DNA of 64,000 bases, from positions 609,159,136 to 609,223,135 of the forward strand of contig NC_056748.1 in the NCBI RefSeq assembly GCF_019279795.1. Reading direction: 5' to 3'. The notes beneath the pieces are model-generated. The model saw nothing but the letters and a program-made list of their open reading frames with translations, was not told where the DNA came from and searched no databases. The position numbers were made by a program, and so were the translations under genes. The stretch's first letter is position 1. The number at the start of each line of letters is the position of its first letter. Source of the DNA: Protopterus annectens. Taxonomy: Eukaryota; Chordata; Ceratodontiformes; Protopteridae. Below, one piece after another: positions 1 through 9,813 of this stretch.

Positions 1-1038
1 GCGACCTCTTTGCATCCCCGACCAACTACAAATGCAGCAACTACTTCACCCTGATTTCCCCCTCTGGGACAGTCACCCAGGGATGCTTTAGTCAACTATT
101 GGCCCTAGGGTCTTTTTTACGCATTTCCACCCTTTCCCTTCATTCCCCAGTTTCTGAAGAAAGCCCGTCTGTTGAAGAGCAAGGTGATCCTCATAGCTCC
201 ATATTGGCCTTGTCAGATTTGGTTCCCCTTCCTGTGGCCTCACCTACTAGATCTACCATGGATACTCCATCCAACCCCGGAGTTGATCTCACATCCACAG
301 AACCTGATTCATCCCAACTTGAACAGCCTGAAGCTCACAGCTTGGCTACTCCAATTCCCTTGATTGCCAGGCAGAATGATCTTTCTTTACCAGCACGTGA
401 CATTCTCATTGCATCTCATAAGTCTTCCACTAGAATTACTTATCTGAGCAAATGGAAAAGATTTACCTGTTGGCTGAAAGGTAAACAAGTAGATCCCTTC
501 TCAGCACCAGTGTCGTTAATACTAGACTATCTTGGCCGAACTTTTCCAATCGGGTCTGTCTGCCTGTACCATTAGAGTTCATTTGGCTACAATTTCTAAT
601 TTTCATGAGGGTGTCCAAGATGCCTCTCTTATGTCCCACAAATTGTGCAAGACCTTCATAAAAGGTGTGAATCATCTGAAGCCACCTTTTAGAGAACCTT
701 TTCAACCATGGGATTTATCATTAGTTCTACAAGCTCTGACAATGCCACCTTTCGAACCAGCCTCTTCTTGCGACCTCAAGCATTTGTCATGGAAAACCTT
801 GTTTTTGGTCGCCATTACTTCTGCCAGATGTATTTCTGAGCTTCAAGCTTTATGCATCAAAAGTCCATACTTGATTTTTCATAAAGATAGTGTCTCTGAG
901 AACTAATCCATCATTTCTGTCAAAAGTGATCTCTGAAATGTCCATTAATCAAGCCATTGAATTGCCAGTTTTCTTTCCCAATCATTCAAACAGAGGAGAG
1001 TATTGCCTACGTACCCTAGATATCCATAGGCAAATCCG
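1..1038 (+). pseudogene. DIRS element A' (left piece): RNase H/recombinase linker and N-terminal half of tyrosine recombinase
   Basis: This is the surviving 3' part of an A-family DIRS retrotransposon whose start lies outside the window. The first 100 bases encode the DLFASP linker that follows RNase H in every DIRS copy here. From about 118 another frame carries the conserved VILIAPYWP block. The tyrosine recombinase starts near 380 and runs in three successive frames. It contains the core-binding segment (YLSKWKRF) and the first catalytic arginine in the TSARCISEL box at about 825-845. At least three frameshifts and an in-frame stop near 106 make it non-functional. It aligns closely with 41690-42660, a second A-family copy. 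The reading breaks off in the RTLDIHRQI segment, where DIRS B is inserted, and resumes at about 6504. The assignment is firm; the exact frame breaks are approximate. Confidence 0.85.
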
Positions 1039-1209
1039 ATGTTCTTCGTCTTCCCTTGCTGCAGTCCTGACTATTGGGTATAGTCCGCGTCCCAGTCGGC
1101 CCGAATACCAGAGTATAAGGCTGACGTCGGTCATGGCGCCTTAGACTGACGTCAGTACGTCAGGGTACTAATGCGCATGACCGACGTCATTTCCTCAGTC
1201 TTTTTTGCC
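1039..1209 (+). repeat. Left inverted terminal repeat of DIRS B, containing a CRE palindrome
   Basis: This is the reverse complement, almost base for base, of about 6303-6462. It holds a full TGACGTCA palindrome at 1148-1155 and further GACGTC half-sites. It ends near a CTCAGTC sequence (1194-1200) that matches the likely start site of the related elements C and D. The TATA box present in C and D at the equivalent place is not seen here; GTACTAATG stands in its position. Confidence 0.85.
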
Positions 1210-1350
1210 GCATGGTCCGATGCAGAAGCAATTTTGCGAGTGCAGGTTGGCGTTCTGAGATTTTCCGAAACCGGAGTTTCAGACCGAAACAGAGTTGGCT
1301 AAGTAACCCGTTAGAACATTTTGGTTTTTCTTGCCTCAGTATTTAACCGG

Positions 1351-2897
1351 ATGTCAGAAAAAGTGAATAACTGTATTTCTTGTGGGAAGCAGATACCATA
1401 GGGATTATCATACATTGTGTATACCTTGTTTAGGGCCTGAGCACGGCGTTGTTGGTTGCCGCTCTTGTGCTAGATTTAACAAAGCGCACTATTAAGAGGA
1501 GGCTTGATTGTGCTAGGTTAGTGTTTGGGAAGCGTTGCAATTATAATATGCCATCGGATGCTCCGGCCCGCTTCATCCAAGAAGCGCAAGGACAAAACAG
1601 TGAAGCCTAGGGTGAGGAACCGCAGCCCCGGACGTCGGTTCTTTAGACGGCTCAGGGGAGCCAGAGGTTTTGCCAGGAGTCTCTATGGAGTCTCAGGCAG
1701 ATACTTTACTGTTACAGGATGTGCCCTCTCAGGAGGTAGGCCAGGCTGAGGGGCTTCTCAGGTACCTGTTCTTCCCTCTCTTCCCAAGGTGGATAGGGCC
1801 TCTCCTTCTGTTGCCAAAGCTTCTTTTAGAGGTAGGCCAAGTTCAGCTTCTGTGGGGCTTCTCCTAGCATTTCGGCTCTGTGCCTAAGAAACATATGCTT
1901 AAAATGGCAGAAGATTTGATTACTCTGATTAGAGGTTCTATGCCCCGCCTGATAAGAGGCCTAGGGTGGAACAGGAGTTTGATAGTTTTGAACAGTGTTC
2001 ACAGGCTTCAGAGTCTTCTGTGGAAGACTTGCAAGAGTTTCCTGCTTATTCTGATTCTGATGTGGATGATTCCACTCCTACAGCTTCTCCTCCTGAGGAT
2101 TTTTCATTTTCAGAGACTCTTCACTCCATGAGGGAGCACTTTAAATGGGAAGGCCAGGATTACTCTGATTCCAGGAAAAGGCTTAGGGAATTCTTGTTTT
2201 ACCCCAGCATAGGCCCTTAGCTATTCCTCCTGTGTTGAATGTGGTGGAGGATGTTTTGCAGAGGCTTCCTGAACCCTGACTCCTTGCCTCCTGCTCCTGT
2301 TAAGCCTGATAGGTATTATAGGGTGCCCGAAGCTCATAAGTATTTGTTTAAGAGTCCCAGGCGGACCCAGAAACTGTTTCTCAGGGGCCTAAAGGTGTTA
2401 AAGCTTCTGTGGTTAAAAATCCTGTACCCTCTGATAAAGAGGCAAGGGCTTTGGATAGGTGGGGTAAGAAAGTATATACTTCTTCCACTCTAGCCATGAG
2501 GGCGTTGAATTGTCAGTTTCATATGCTGAAATATCAGAATTATCTCCTTTCACAATTGAAATCTAAGGTGGATGCTTTGGCGGAAGGTATTGAGTGTAAA
2601 GAATTGCTGGATTTGGTTCATGTGTCTGAACAAGTGGGTAAGCATTCTTTGCAGTGTGGTTTTGATGCTGTTCAGGCCTCCTCGAGGGTGGCTGCTACTA
2701 GTTCTGTTCTTCGCAGACATGCCTGGTTGAAGGATCAGAATTTAGCTGAGCATGTTAAGACCAGGATTTTGGATGCTCCTTTACAGTCTGATGTGTTGTT
2801 TGGACCGCCTGTGGAAGCAGTTTTAAAGAAAATGGAGGACAAAGTTAAGTCTATGCAGACTGTTAAAGATTTTTTGCAGGTGCAGCCTCCAGTTTAG
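1351..2897 (+). pseudogene. DIRS B gag-like ORF1 (degraded)
   Basis: This is the structural protein of a DIRS element, presumed to package the RNA. The start ATG at 1351 opens MSEKVNNCISCGKQIP, the first CxxC pair of an N-terminal cysteine domain shared with copies C and D, but a TAG follows immediately where C has a histidine codon. Downstream, conserved gag blocks are readable in changing frames: MLKMAEDLITLIRG near 1900, an acidic serine-rich segment at 1966-2220, and a 162-codon open stretch at 2409-2897 with ALNCQFHMLKYQ and EQVGKHSLQCGFDA. The end at 2897 matches the gag stop in the other copies. There are several indels and stops. No function beyond family membership is claimed. Confidence 0.8.
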
Positions 2898-2935
2898 TAG
2901 AAATTGGCCTGCTAAGGGGTGGACATATCCTGCTT

Positions 2936-4977
2936 ATGGTTCCCAGTCTAGGGGTAGGTCTAGGCGTGGTAGGGGCAGGGCTCAAGGTTCGTTTAGGCCT
3001 AGATCAGACAGTTCACCTGCTCAGACTTCTGGTGAGGGCAGGGGTCAGTCCTTTCGTAAGCAGAACCAATGACCTGCCTTTTCAGCTGCCAGTGGACTCT
3101 CGTCTGGCAGCTCCTTTGGGAGGAAGATTGTCTCTTTTCAAAGAAAATTGGGATTTAATCACTCAAGACAGATGGGTGCTGGATATCATTCATCACGGTT
3201 ACAGATTTTATTTCCACACAATGCCCCTTTCAAAGGCATGCCAGATGTTCCTCCTCCACAAAGAAAAGAGGCTCACAAGCAAGTTTCTCAGTTACTCCAG
3301 ATAGGGGCCATTCAGCCAGTCCCTGTATCAGAAAGGGGCTTCGGATTTTATTCTCGCCTGTTCCTAGTACCAAAGAAGGGGAACACGTGGAGACCAATTT
3401 TGGATTTATCTATCCTCAACACTTATCTAGACATTCCCAAGTTCAAGATGTTGACGTTACAGCAACTGTTACCTCTGCTGGGCAAGGATCACTGGATGGT
3501 AACTTTGGATCTCAAGGAAGCCTACCTTCATGTGCCTATCAGGCTAAGTTGCAGAAAGTATCTGCGATTTCGAACTGGAGATTTTCATTATCAGTTCTCT
3601 GCATTGCCCTTTGGCTTATCTACTCCGCCCAGAGTATTCACAAAGGTTCTGGCTCCAGTGATAGCTTACTTCAGGCTTCAAGGCATTCAAATCTATCCTT
3701 ACTTGGACGACTGCCTGATTCTGGCTCAAGAAAAGGAAGACCTTCTACAGCATCTGGAATATGTCATAGCAGTGCTAAGATGCCTAGGGTATTCTGTGAA
3801 CGAAATAAAGTCCAGTCTAGTACCCTCTCAAGACATGTGCTTTCTGGGTGTGAGACTGAATACAGCAGCCCAGATGCCCTTTTTAACCCGGACAAACAAA
3901 AGAGTCTGTCACTTTACTTCCATCAACTATCTCATCAGTCCGTGCTGACTGCAAGGACAGTCCTTCAAGCATTAGGGTTCATGGCATCTTGTATTCTGGT
4001 GCTTCCCAATGCCAAACTGCATATGAGGAAGCTGCAATGGTATCTCAAAATGTATGGACACAGCACTGCCAAGATTTCGACACTGTCATTCACATAATAC
4101 CTTGCCTTCAAAAGGAATTCTTGTGGTGGGCTCAGGAATGTCACCTAAACAAGGGACTCTCTGTGACCCGGCCAGAGGCGAGTCAGATTTTAACGACAGA
4201 TGCCTCGGACACTGCTTGGGGAGCTCATCTAAATGGAAAGTGGATACAAGACAAGTGGCCTGCCAGACTACAGCATCTACATATCAACTTGAAGGAGATG
4301 TTAGCAGTCCAGTTTGCATTGATGGCGTTCAAGGAGTTACTTCTTCCAGGGCAGGTGTTGATTCTAACAGACAACACAACTGTCATGTGGTACATCAACA
4401 AGCAAGGGGAACACATTCTTATCCTCTATGCAGGCAAGCAATGATTTTATGGGAGACTGCGTTAAGCCTGCAACTGACTCTTCAGGCAAGGTTTCTGCCA
4501 GGAGCACAGAACTCCCTAGCAGATGTATTAAGCAGACAAATCATGGATCCCCACGAGTGGAAACTGGATCTTCATGTATTTCAGAAATTGACAGTGTCAT
4601 GGGGAACTCCAGACATAGATCTGTTCGCTTCTCCACTAAACCACCAGCTGCCAATGTATTGCACAAAGGGGTTTCATCACACAGCTTGGAAAGTGGATGC
4701 TCTGTCTTTCAGTTGGAAAAACCTTCATGTCTATGCCTTTCCACCTCTGCCTCTTCTTCCAAAGGTATTATTAAAGGTCAGACAAGACAGGCCAAGGATG
4801 ATTTTGATAGCTCCAGATTGGCCTCGGCAACACTGGTACCCACTTCTAAGGAGTCTTGTAAAGAAGCCTCCATGGCCTTTACCTCTGATTCCTCATCTGT
4901 TCTCTCAGAAGGACGGTCATCTGCTCAATGTCAAGCTTCAATCTCTTCATCTCACAGCTTGGCATATTCTGTGTTGA
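2936..4977 (+). pseudogene. DIRS B reverse transcriptase / RNase H (frameshifted)
   Basis: This is the polymerase ORF of the element. The RT part begins in one frame with LAAPLGGRLSLF and shifts near 3200-3230 into a 266-codon stretch (3148-3948). That stretch carries LFLVPKKG, RPILDLSILN, VTLDLKEAYLHVPI and the intact catalytic box YLDD (about 3700-3711). The RT thumb and RNase H follow in a second frame (3989-4444) with the acidic residues in TTDASDTAWGAH, a glutamate in KEMLAVQ, and TDNTTVMWYINKQG. Near 4430 the frame shifts again, and the last part (to 4977) holds the LADVLSR and DLFASP linker and the ILIAPDWPRQHWYP block. The catalytic residues are present but at least three frameshifts separate the domains. 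Confidence 0.9.
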
Positions 4978-6016
4978 AGCACAGCAGGTCTCAGCTTCCT
5001 CAACAAGTTTTAAATGTGATTATGGAAGCTAGAAGGCCTAGTACTAGGAGAGTGTACGCAGAAAAATGGAAGAGATTTTTATTTTGGAGTACAGCAAAGA
5101 ATTTGGAGATTTCAGAGCCTAATTTGAGTGTGGCTCTTTAATATCTTACTGAATTATTGGACAAAGGTTTGTCCTTCTCTTCCATAAAGATTCATGCTGC
5201 AGCAATTTCAGCTCACTATGATTGTGACCCACCTTTGTTTTCGCATCCTTTGTTCAAGCAGTTTCTTAGAGGGGCAAAGAATATAAGAACCCCCCATAGA
5301 GCTCCTACTCCTGCTTGGGATCTCAATTTTGTGTTGGAAAAACTTACTCTACAACCTTTTGAGCCTGCAGCTACTGCTGAATTGAAATATTTGTCATGGA
5401 AGACTGCTTTTCTGTTGGCTATTACTTCTGCAAGAAGGGTGTCTGAGTTGCAGGCCCTTATGGCAGTAGAGCCCTTTTGGTTTTCCATAAGGACAGGGTT
5501 TCATTACGTACTAATCCTTCCTTTATGCCTAAGGTGGTTTCTAGTGTGGCTTTAAACCAAACTATTCATTTGACTACGTTTTTTGCTGATCCTCAAAATA
5601 AAGGGGAAAAGATTTTGCACACTTTAGATGTACACAGGCAATTGCGTTATTATTTGAGCAGGACTAAAGCTTTTAGGCAGTCTCAGCAGTTACTTGTTTC
5701 TTTTGCTTTGAGTTCACAGGGCAAGCCTGTGTCAAAACAAACTATTTCTAGGTGGATTGGCTCTTGCATTGCATTTTGTTATTCCCATCATGGCAAAGAG
5801 GTTCCAGCTGGGATTAGGCCTCATTCCACTAGGGCTACTGCCACTTCAACAGCATTTCTAAGGGGGGTGGCAACTAAGGATATTCTGGAAGCAGCTACTT
5901 GGAGTTCAGTGCATACTTTCTCTAGGCATTATCACCTGCCTATATACTCTAAGACTAGGGCTGGTTTTGCCACAGCTGTTTTACAAGGCATGTTGTCAGC
6001 TCCTGCTACTTTATAA
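4930..6016 (+). pseudogene. DIRS B tyrosine recombinase (one nonsense, one frameshift)
   Basis: This is the integrase-equivalent of DIRS elements, a lambda-type tyrosine recombinase thought to insert a circular cDNA. The reading starts upstream of 5000 in a frame overlapping the RNase H ORF. It passes through ARRPSTRRVYAEKWKRF and meets a TAA at 5139-5141, where copy C has CAG. It continues to the TSARRVSEL box (first catalytic Arg) and shifts frame near 5475. The C-terminal frame (5477-6016) is open and contains HSTRATAT (the HxxR box) and the probable nucleophile in FSRHYHLP. The protein would be about 360 residues, usual for the family. Confidence 0.9.
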
Positions 6017-6050
6017 TTTGCCAGCCTCCCTTACCTCTGCTTTGGGATTC

Positions 6051-6150
6051 TACCCAATAGTCAGGACTGCAGCAAGGGAAGACGAAGAACATAGTACAGT
6101 TTTGTACCTACCATAAATGTAGATGTTCGAGGATTCCCTTGCTGCAGTCC
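6051..6150 (+). repeat. Internal complementary region (ICR) of DIRS B
   Basis: Bases 6051-6092 are the reverse complement of the element's left end (1039-1080). Bases 6093-6150 are the reverse complement of its last 58 bases (6446-6503). The two ends therefore sit joined head to tail in antisense here, which is the template arrangement expected for completing the ends of a circular DIRS intermediate. The ICR lies just after the recombinase stop. Confidence 0.93.
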
Positions 6151-6302
6151 AATTTACCCTCCCTCCTTCCCTCTGTGTTTCAGGGTGGTTGTGTAGGTGA
6201 GTTTACATGCTTATATTTTTGTATATATTGCTGTATATATTGTACATGTTTTTGGTGCAGGTTGTTTTTGGGACTTGTCTTTTTGGGTCTTCTGACATCT
6301 GG

Positions 6303-6503
6303 GGCAAGAAAAGACTGAGGAAATGGCGTCGGTCATGCGCATTAGTACCCTGACGTACTGACGTCAGTCTAAGGCGCCATGACCGACGTCAGCCTTATAC
6401 TCTGGTATTCGGGCCGACTGGGACGCGGACTATACCCAATAGTCAGGACTGCAGCAAGGGAATCCTCGAACATCTACATTTATGGTAGGTACAAAACTGT
6501 ACT
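6303..6503 (+). repeat. Right inverted terminal repeat of DIRS B
   Basis: Inverted copy of 1039-1209 plus a right-end extension ending GTACT at 6503. The extension is found only here and, in antisense, in the ICR. It carries the same TGACGTCA palindrome in reverse, so it could also promote antisense transcription. Between 6151 and 6302 there is a short T/G-rich spacer with no gene. Confidence 0.88.
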
Positions 6504-6847
6504 TTTTTAGGACTAGGTCCTTTCATAAATCTGATCAGTTATTTTTGGCCTTTTCTGGACCTAGATTAGGATCTGCTGTTGCTAAGGTCACAGCTAGATG
6601 GTTGAAGGACTGTGTGACCTTCATTTGTACACAACGTAATATCTCGTTGCCTACTACCATGAAAGCTCATTCAACAAGGTCGGTGACAACTTCTGCTGCC
6701 TTCCATGCCAGAGCTTCTTTACATGACATCTGTGCAGCTGCAACTTGGGCTATGCCTCATACCTTCATCAATCATTACAAATTGGATTTGGCCTCTAGGG
6801 GAAGAGCATCTTTTGGTTCTATGGTGTTCAGGAATGTCCTTCCATGA
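6504..6847 (+). pseudogene. DIRS A' tyrosine recombinase, C-terminal half
   Basis: This is the continuation of the recombinase interrupted at 1038. It is open from the B junction to the stop after 6844. It contains SDQLFLAFSGPRLGS, HSTRSVTTSAAFHARAS (catalytic HxxR), ICAAATWA and the probable nucleophile in FINHYKLDLA. It is nearly identical to 42690-43017 in the second A-family copy. Compared with that copy, about eight bases at the junction (ACTTAAAC) are missing beside the insertion. Confidence 0.9.
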
Positions 6848-6887
6848 GGGCCTCCCAGGAATAGAGGTAGCTGTTGACTCTGTCCCA

Positions 6888-6984
6888 TACGTAAGGAATG
6901 AACGAGGATTAACAATATCAGATAAAGAAGTTATGTCTTACCATAACGTTCCGTCTGTTTTGTTGATCCTCGTTCAGTCATTAC
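6888..6984 (+). repeat. Internal complementary region of DIRS A'
   Basis: The segment reads as the reverse complement of an A-family left end (ATGAACGAGGATTAACAATATC) followed by the reverse complement of the A' right end (7210-7272). It is the ICR counterpart of 43065-43155. Confidence 0.85.
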
Positions 6985-7074
6985 GACCCTCCCTCCTTCC
7001 CCCTCCTGTGGTTTCTAGTGGATCTCACCATCCGGTTCTCTTAGGTTATTTGACCAAAGGTAGCCTCTATCTTC

Positions 7075-7272
7075 TTTGACTTGCAAACTCAATCTGAGGT
7101 AACAGGGAGAGTGGGATTGTGGTTAAGAGTTTAGCTCGAGAGTTTGAAGCTGACGCGAGCTTGGAAAATGGCCGGCTCGGTTCTGTGGTCGGAACCGATG
7201 CCCCATACGTAACGACTGAACGAGGATCAACAATACAGATGGAACGTTCTGGTAAGATATAACTTCTTTTTT
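7075..7272 (+). repeat. Right inverted terminal repeat of DIRS A'
   Basis: Matches 43225-43441 on the same strand and is the inverse of 16804-16960. It contains the GAGGTAACAGGGAGAG and TTTAGCTCGAGAGTTT blocks and ends in the T-run at 7272, which marks the element's edge. Confidence 0.87.
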
Positions 7273-8904
7273 CTTTGCGGAAGGCATCCTGTTTTACTGC
7301 ACTGAAGACACGGTCTCTGCTGTTGAAAAAAACTCAAAATCGACATGCAGGCATTCTGTAATTATTTCAGCAAAAAAAAAAAAAAAATGCATTTAAACAC
7401 CTTCATATCTACCGTAATGATCTTTGGCATCCCTCCCCCAAAATAACAAAAACTACAGTCACCGTAACCTGTACAAAAATGAAACGGACACTGTACCATC
7501 CTTCGGCTTTCATCTTAACATCTTCTAACACTCATAAAACCATCAAAAATCTTGCTCATGTAATGTTCCCGTAATGAAGACTTCCAAAGAAACAAATGTG
7601 CATCTGTATAATGAATTCCAAATACATTTATTTTGTTCAGTTAAAACAGTAAAATCAGACGAACTGATCAAGTTGAATCTTGAAACAAAAAGTTAAGTGC
7701 TTTCGTCATGTAAATATAAGAACTTCATCAGATCCTTGTAACATCAATTAAGTTTGGCCTTTTATAAACAATTTAAAACAGACCATATGTTTAGGCTTGA
7801 GCCAATCTCTGTGAACTTGCCTTATCAGTTATGTAAAACAGTGAGAAACTGTGAAGCAATGCGGTATATGAAAAAACGTGACATGAAAGGACTTTTGCAT
7901 TAATCCAAAAATGTACACATACAGTGTAAGCAATTGTAGTTCTCATAGGACCCCCACGACTTAAGGTTGTAGTATATATTCAATAATAGTATTTTCTTTA
8001 GTAAACACAAGCAGCAGTATAAGTAAATATATATGTATAATGTTTAAAAAATCTTGAATCGATATCTGAAAATTAGTTAAATAAGTAAAACAGTAAAAAT
8101 GGTGTATACTATAAATCTTTACTGAAGTTTAGCATGTGTCAGGTAATATAAAATGAAACATTTAATATATAGTTAAATAGTAAACATTATTTTAAAATAT
8201 TTAAAATATTTTAAAGTATATTTAAGAAAAGAAGTAACACAGAAATTTCATAAGTTTATACGGAGAATTCACAGTTGTTTAGAAACAGCTCAAAGCCATC
8301 CAACCTCACTGCCACGCTCGTATACATCATAGATTAGCTGACTGGTAACAACTTGAGTGGTAGATTGAAGTCTAATGAAGTCAGTTTACCAAGTTGCAAG
8401 GCTTGGCCATTAGCTTGTTCTTAAAATTAACCAGCTGAGCCACATTTCCAAAATGGTTCTGCTTATATTTCTATGTGGAGCCACACCTTTTGGTTGGGCA
8501 TAAATGAGCTTTCCTGCAATTGGCTGTTCTGATATTTTTCATTATTATTGCATCCACTGCCACCTGCCAAATGCACACTTTGTGTGTGGTGGACTAGGTA
8601 GGTCAACAGTTTTATTTCCCATAACATCCACTTGCAGTACAGAGCTGTATCATTATTACATTACTGCTAATGTCCAATGCAAACAGTACTACCATATAAC
8701 AAACCATATTCTAAAAAAAATAGTAAGTGCACTTAGTATCGATTCACAGCCATTCAATACATATAGCATACCATAGTATCAGCTTTGGACAAAAGAAGAA
8801 ACATTGCCAATGTGTACCTTGAAAATATTTTTTAAGCACCATCATCTAGCACAGACTTTGCTATTACTATCTGGAAACATACAGTACAGGAGGTGATTTA
8901 TATC
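7273..8904. other. AT-rich non-coding stretch, no gene recognised
   Basis: No open frame with recognisable protein similarity. It contains a poly-A run near 7373-7387, long AT-rich tracts at 8000-8260 and a hammerhead-like motif on the minus strand at 7701-7731. It may be the 3' region of a minus-strand Penelope-like element, but no coding remnant supports that. The short open frame at about 8504-8776 resembles nothing known to me. Confidence 0.4.
7701..7731 (-). ncRNA. Possible hammerhead ribozyme core (Penelope-associated type)
   Basis: Read on the minus strand, a CTGATGA box is followed by an arm that can pair weakly (GTT with GAC) around a roughly 13-base loop. A GAAA box then completes the conserved catalytic core. 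Penelope-like elements are known to carry minimal hammerhead ribozymes with this CTGATGAAG ... GAAA layout. I could not find a convincing stem III or a cleavage triplet, so this is either a decayed ribozyme or a chance match. Confidence 0.33.
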
Positions 8905-9501
8905 CATACAGCGAATAAGGCAGTGCTATAGTGCATCAGTCAATAAGCAAGGGAGAACCAGGAGCTATCCACTGTGTTGAGAGGCCATGAGGATTTGGCA
9001 GTGGGTGATGACCTTGCAGGAAGTTCTCATGTCAATTCATAGGGCAGTACAGACCAGCTGTCCATTAAGCTTAGCAAACATATTCTGATGTCACATGAGT
9101 GGTCCCTTAGTCCATCAGTAGTAGCATCAATTACTTTTCATTGCTGGGATGAGCCTTACTGTGACCTTTTTGCTTCTCTGACCAACACCAAGTGTAGTAG
9201 CTACTTTGCCCTGATCCTGCACAAGAACGGACAGGAAGGGAAACACTGGTCTCTAAGTGGTCTCCTGGGCTTCTTTATGCCTCTCCTGTGTTAAACTAAA
9301 GACAACATTTTTGCAGAATGCATCTCTGTACAAGGCACAAGTTATCCTTATGTGCCCCTTTTGGCTCAGACAAACTCTGTTCCTTGGTGTTATGGTCTCA
9401 ACTCGGAGTAGCCTTGGCTCCTTGATCTGAAAATGGATCTTCTGTCCTACCCATCCGGTGAACCTCACCTGGACAGTCTTTCCCTCACACTATCCCCATG
9501 G
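8905..9501 (+). pseudogene. Decayed DIRS element F: end of RNase H and linker
   Basis: Near 8940-9000 the sequence reads, across frames, as a worn NKQGG...SYPLC and EAMRIWQ block of A-type RNase H. 9088-9290 encodes HEWSLSPSVVAS and DLFASLTNTKCSSYFALI, the same linker as at 1-90 and 41630-41760. Around 9340-9370 KALVILMCPFW corresponds to the ILIAPYWP block. There are several frameshifts. DIRS D begins at 9502, within this old coding region. The copy is clearly older than its neighbours. Its probable 3' end is at 61680-62376. Confidence 0.75.
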
Positions 9502-9690
9502 ATGTTCATCGTGCATACAGCTGCAGTCATAACAGATGGGTTATCCTGCCGTCAGGCGGGTCCTCGGTCGGCCGAATTCCAAAGTCTAGGTCCGGCATCG
9601 GATGTCGTCGCTTCTTCCCTGACGTCAGTGTGGCAGGGGTATAAAAGAACCAGCTGACACCATTTTCTTCAGTCTTTCTTGCCGCGCGGT
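9502..9690 (+). repeat. Left inverted terminal repeat of DIRS D
   Basis: Closely matches the left ITR of C (47179-47365). It opens with the end sequence repeated in antisense in the ICR at 14544-14583. Confidence 0.85.
9620..9675 (+). promoter_or_regulatory. Predicted DIRS D promoter: CRE palindrome, TATA box, initiator
   Basis: TGACGTCA at 9620-9627, TATAAAAG at 9640-9647 and TTCAGTC about 30 bases downstream form a typical pol II core arrangement inside the left ITR. The same arrangement occurs in C (47298-47352). Gag begins 140-170 bases further on. This is inference from motifs and spacing. Confidence 0.6.
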
Positions 9691-9813
9691 GCCCGAAGCA
9701 GAAGCAGTTCGCAAGTGCCGGTCGGCCAGCTCCTGAGATTACAAATATTTTTCAACCGAAGTCTTCTTGAAAGCTAAGTACCCCGTTGGGGAAACTTTTC
9801 TTGCCTCAGACGA

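Larger units (their letters stand above)
1039..6503 (+). mobile_element. DIRS-type retrotransposon B, full length with both ITRs and ICR, inserted in A'
   Basis: A complete 5.5-kb DIRS element in the order left ITR, gag, RT/RNase H, tyrosine recombinase, ICR, right ITR. The left ITR (1039-1209) and the right ITR (6303-6503) are inverted copies of each other. The ICR at 6051-6150 is complementary to the extreme left end and then to the extreme right end, which is diagnostic of the DIRS family. The flanks are the two halves of the A' recombinase gene; comparison with the unbroken homologue near 42655 places the insertion in an AT-T tract. There is no obvious target-site duplication, as expected for recombinase-mediated integration. 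All three genes are mutated, so the copy is defective by itself. Confidence 0.93.

Noticed and set aside
3387..4097. Long plus-strand open frames overlapping the RT genes (also 11909-13438 beyond 12250, and 49848-50455)
   Set aside because: These are Ser/Thr-rich alternate frames of RT/RNase H with no conserved residues. The true frame carries YLDD and the RNase H acidic residues.
8504..8776. A 90-codon open frame as a host gene
   Set aside because: It is AT-rich, lacks recognisable motifs, has no splice or promoter context, and sits between decayed elements.
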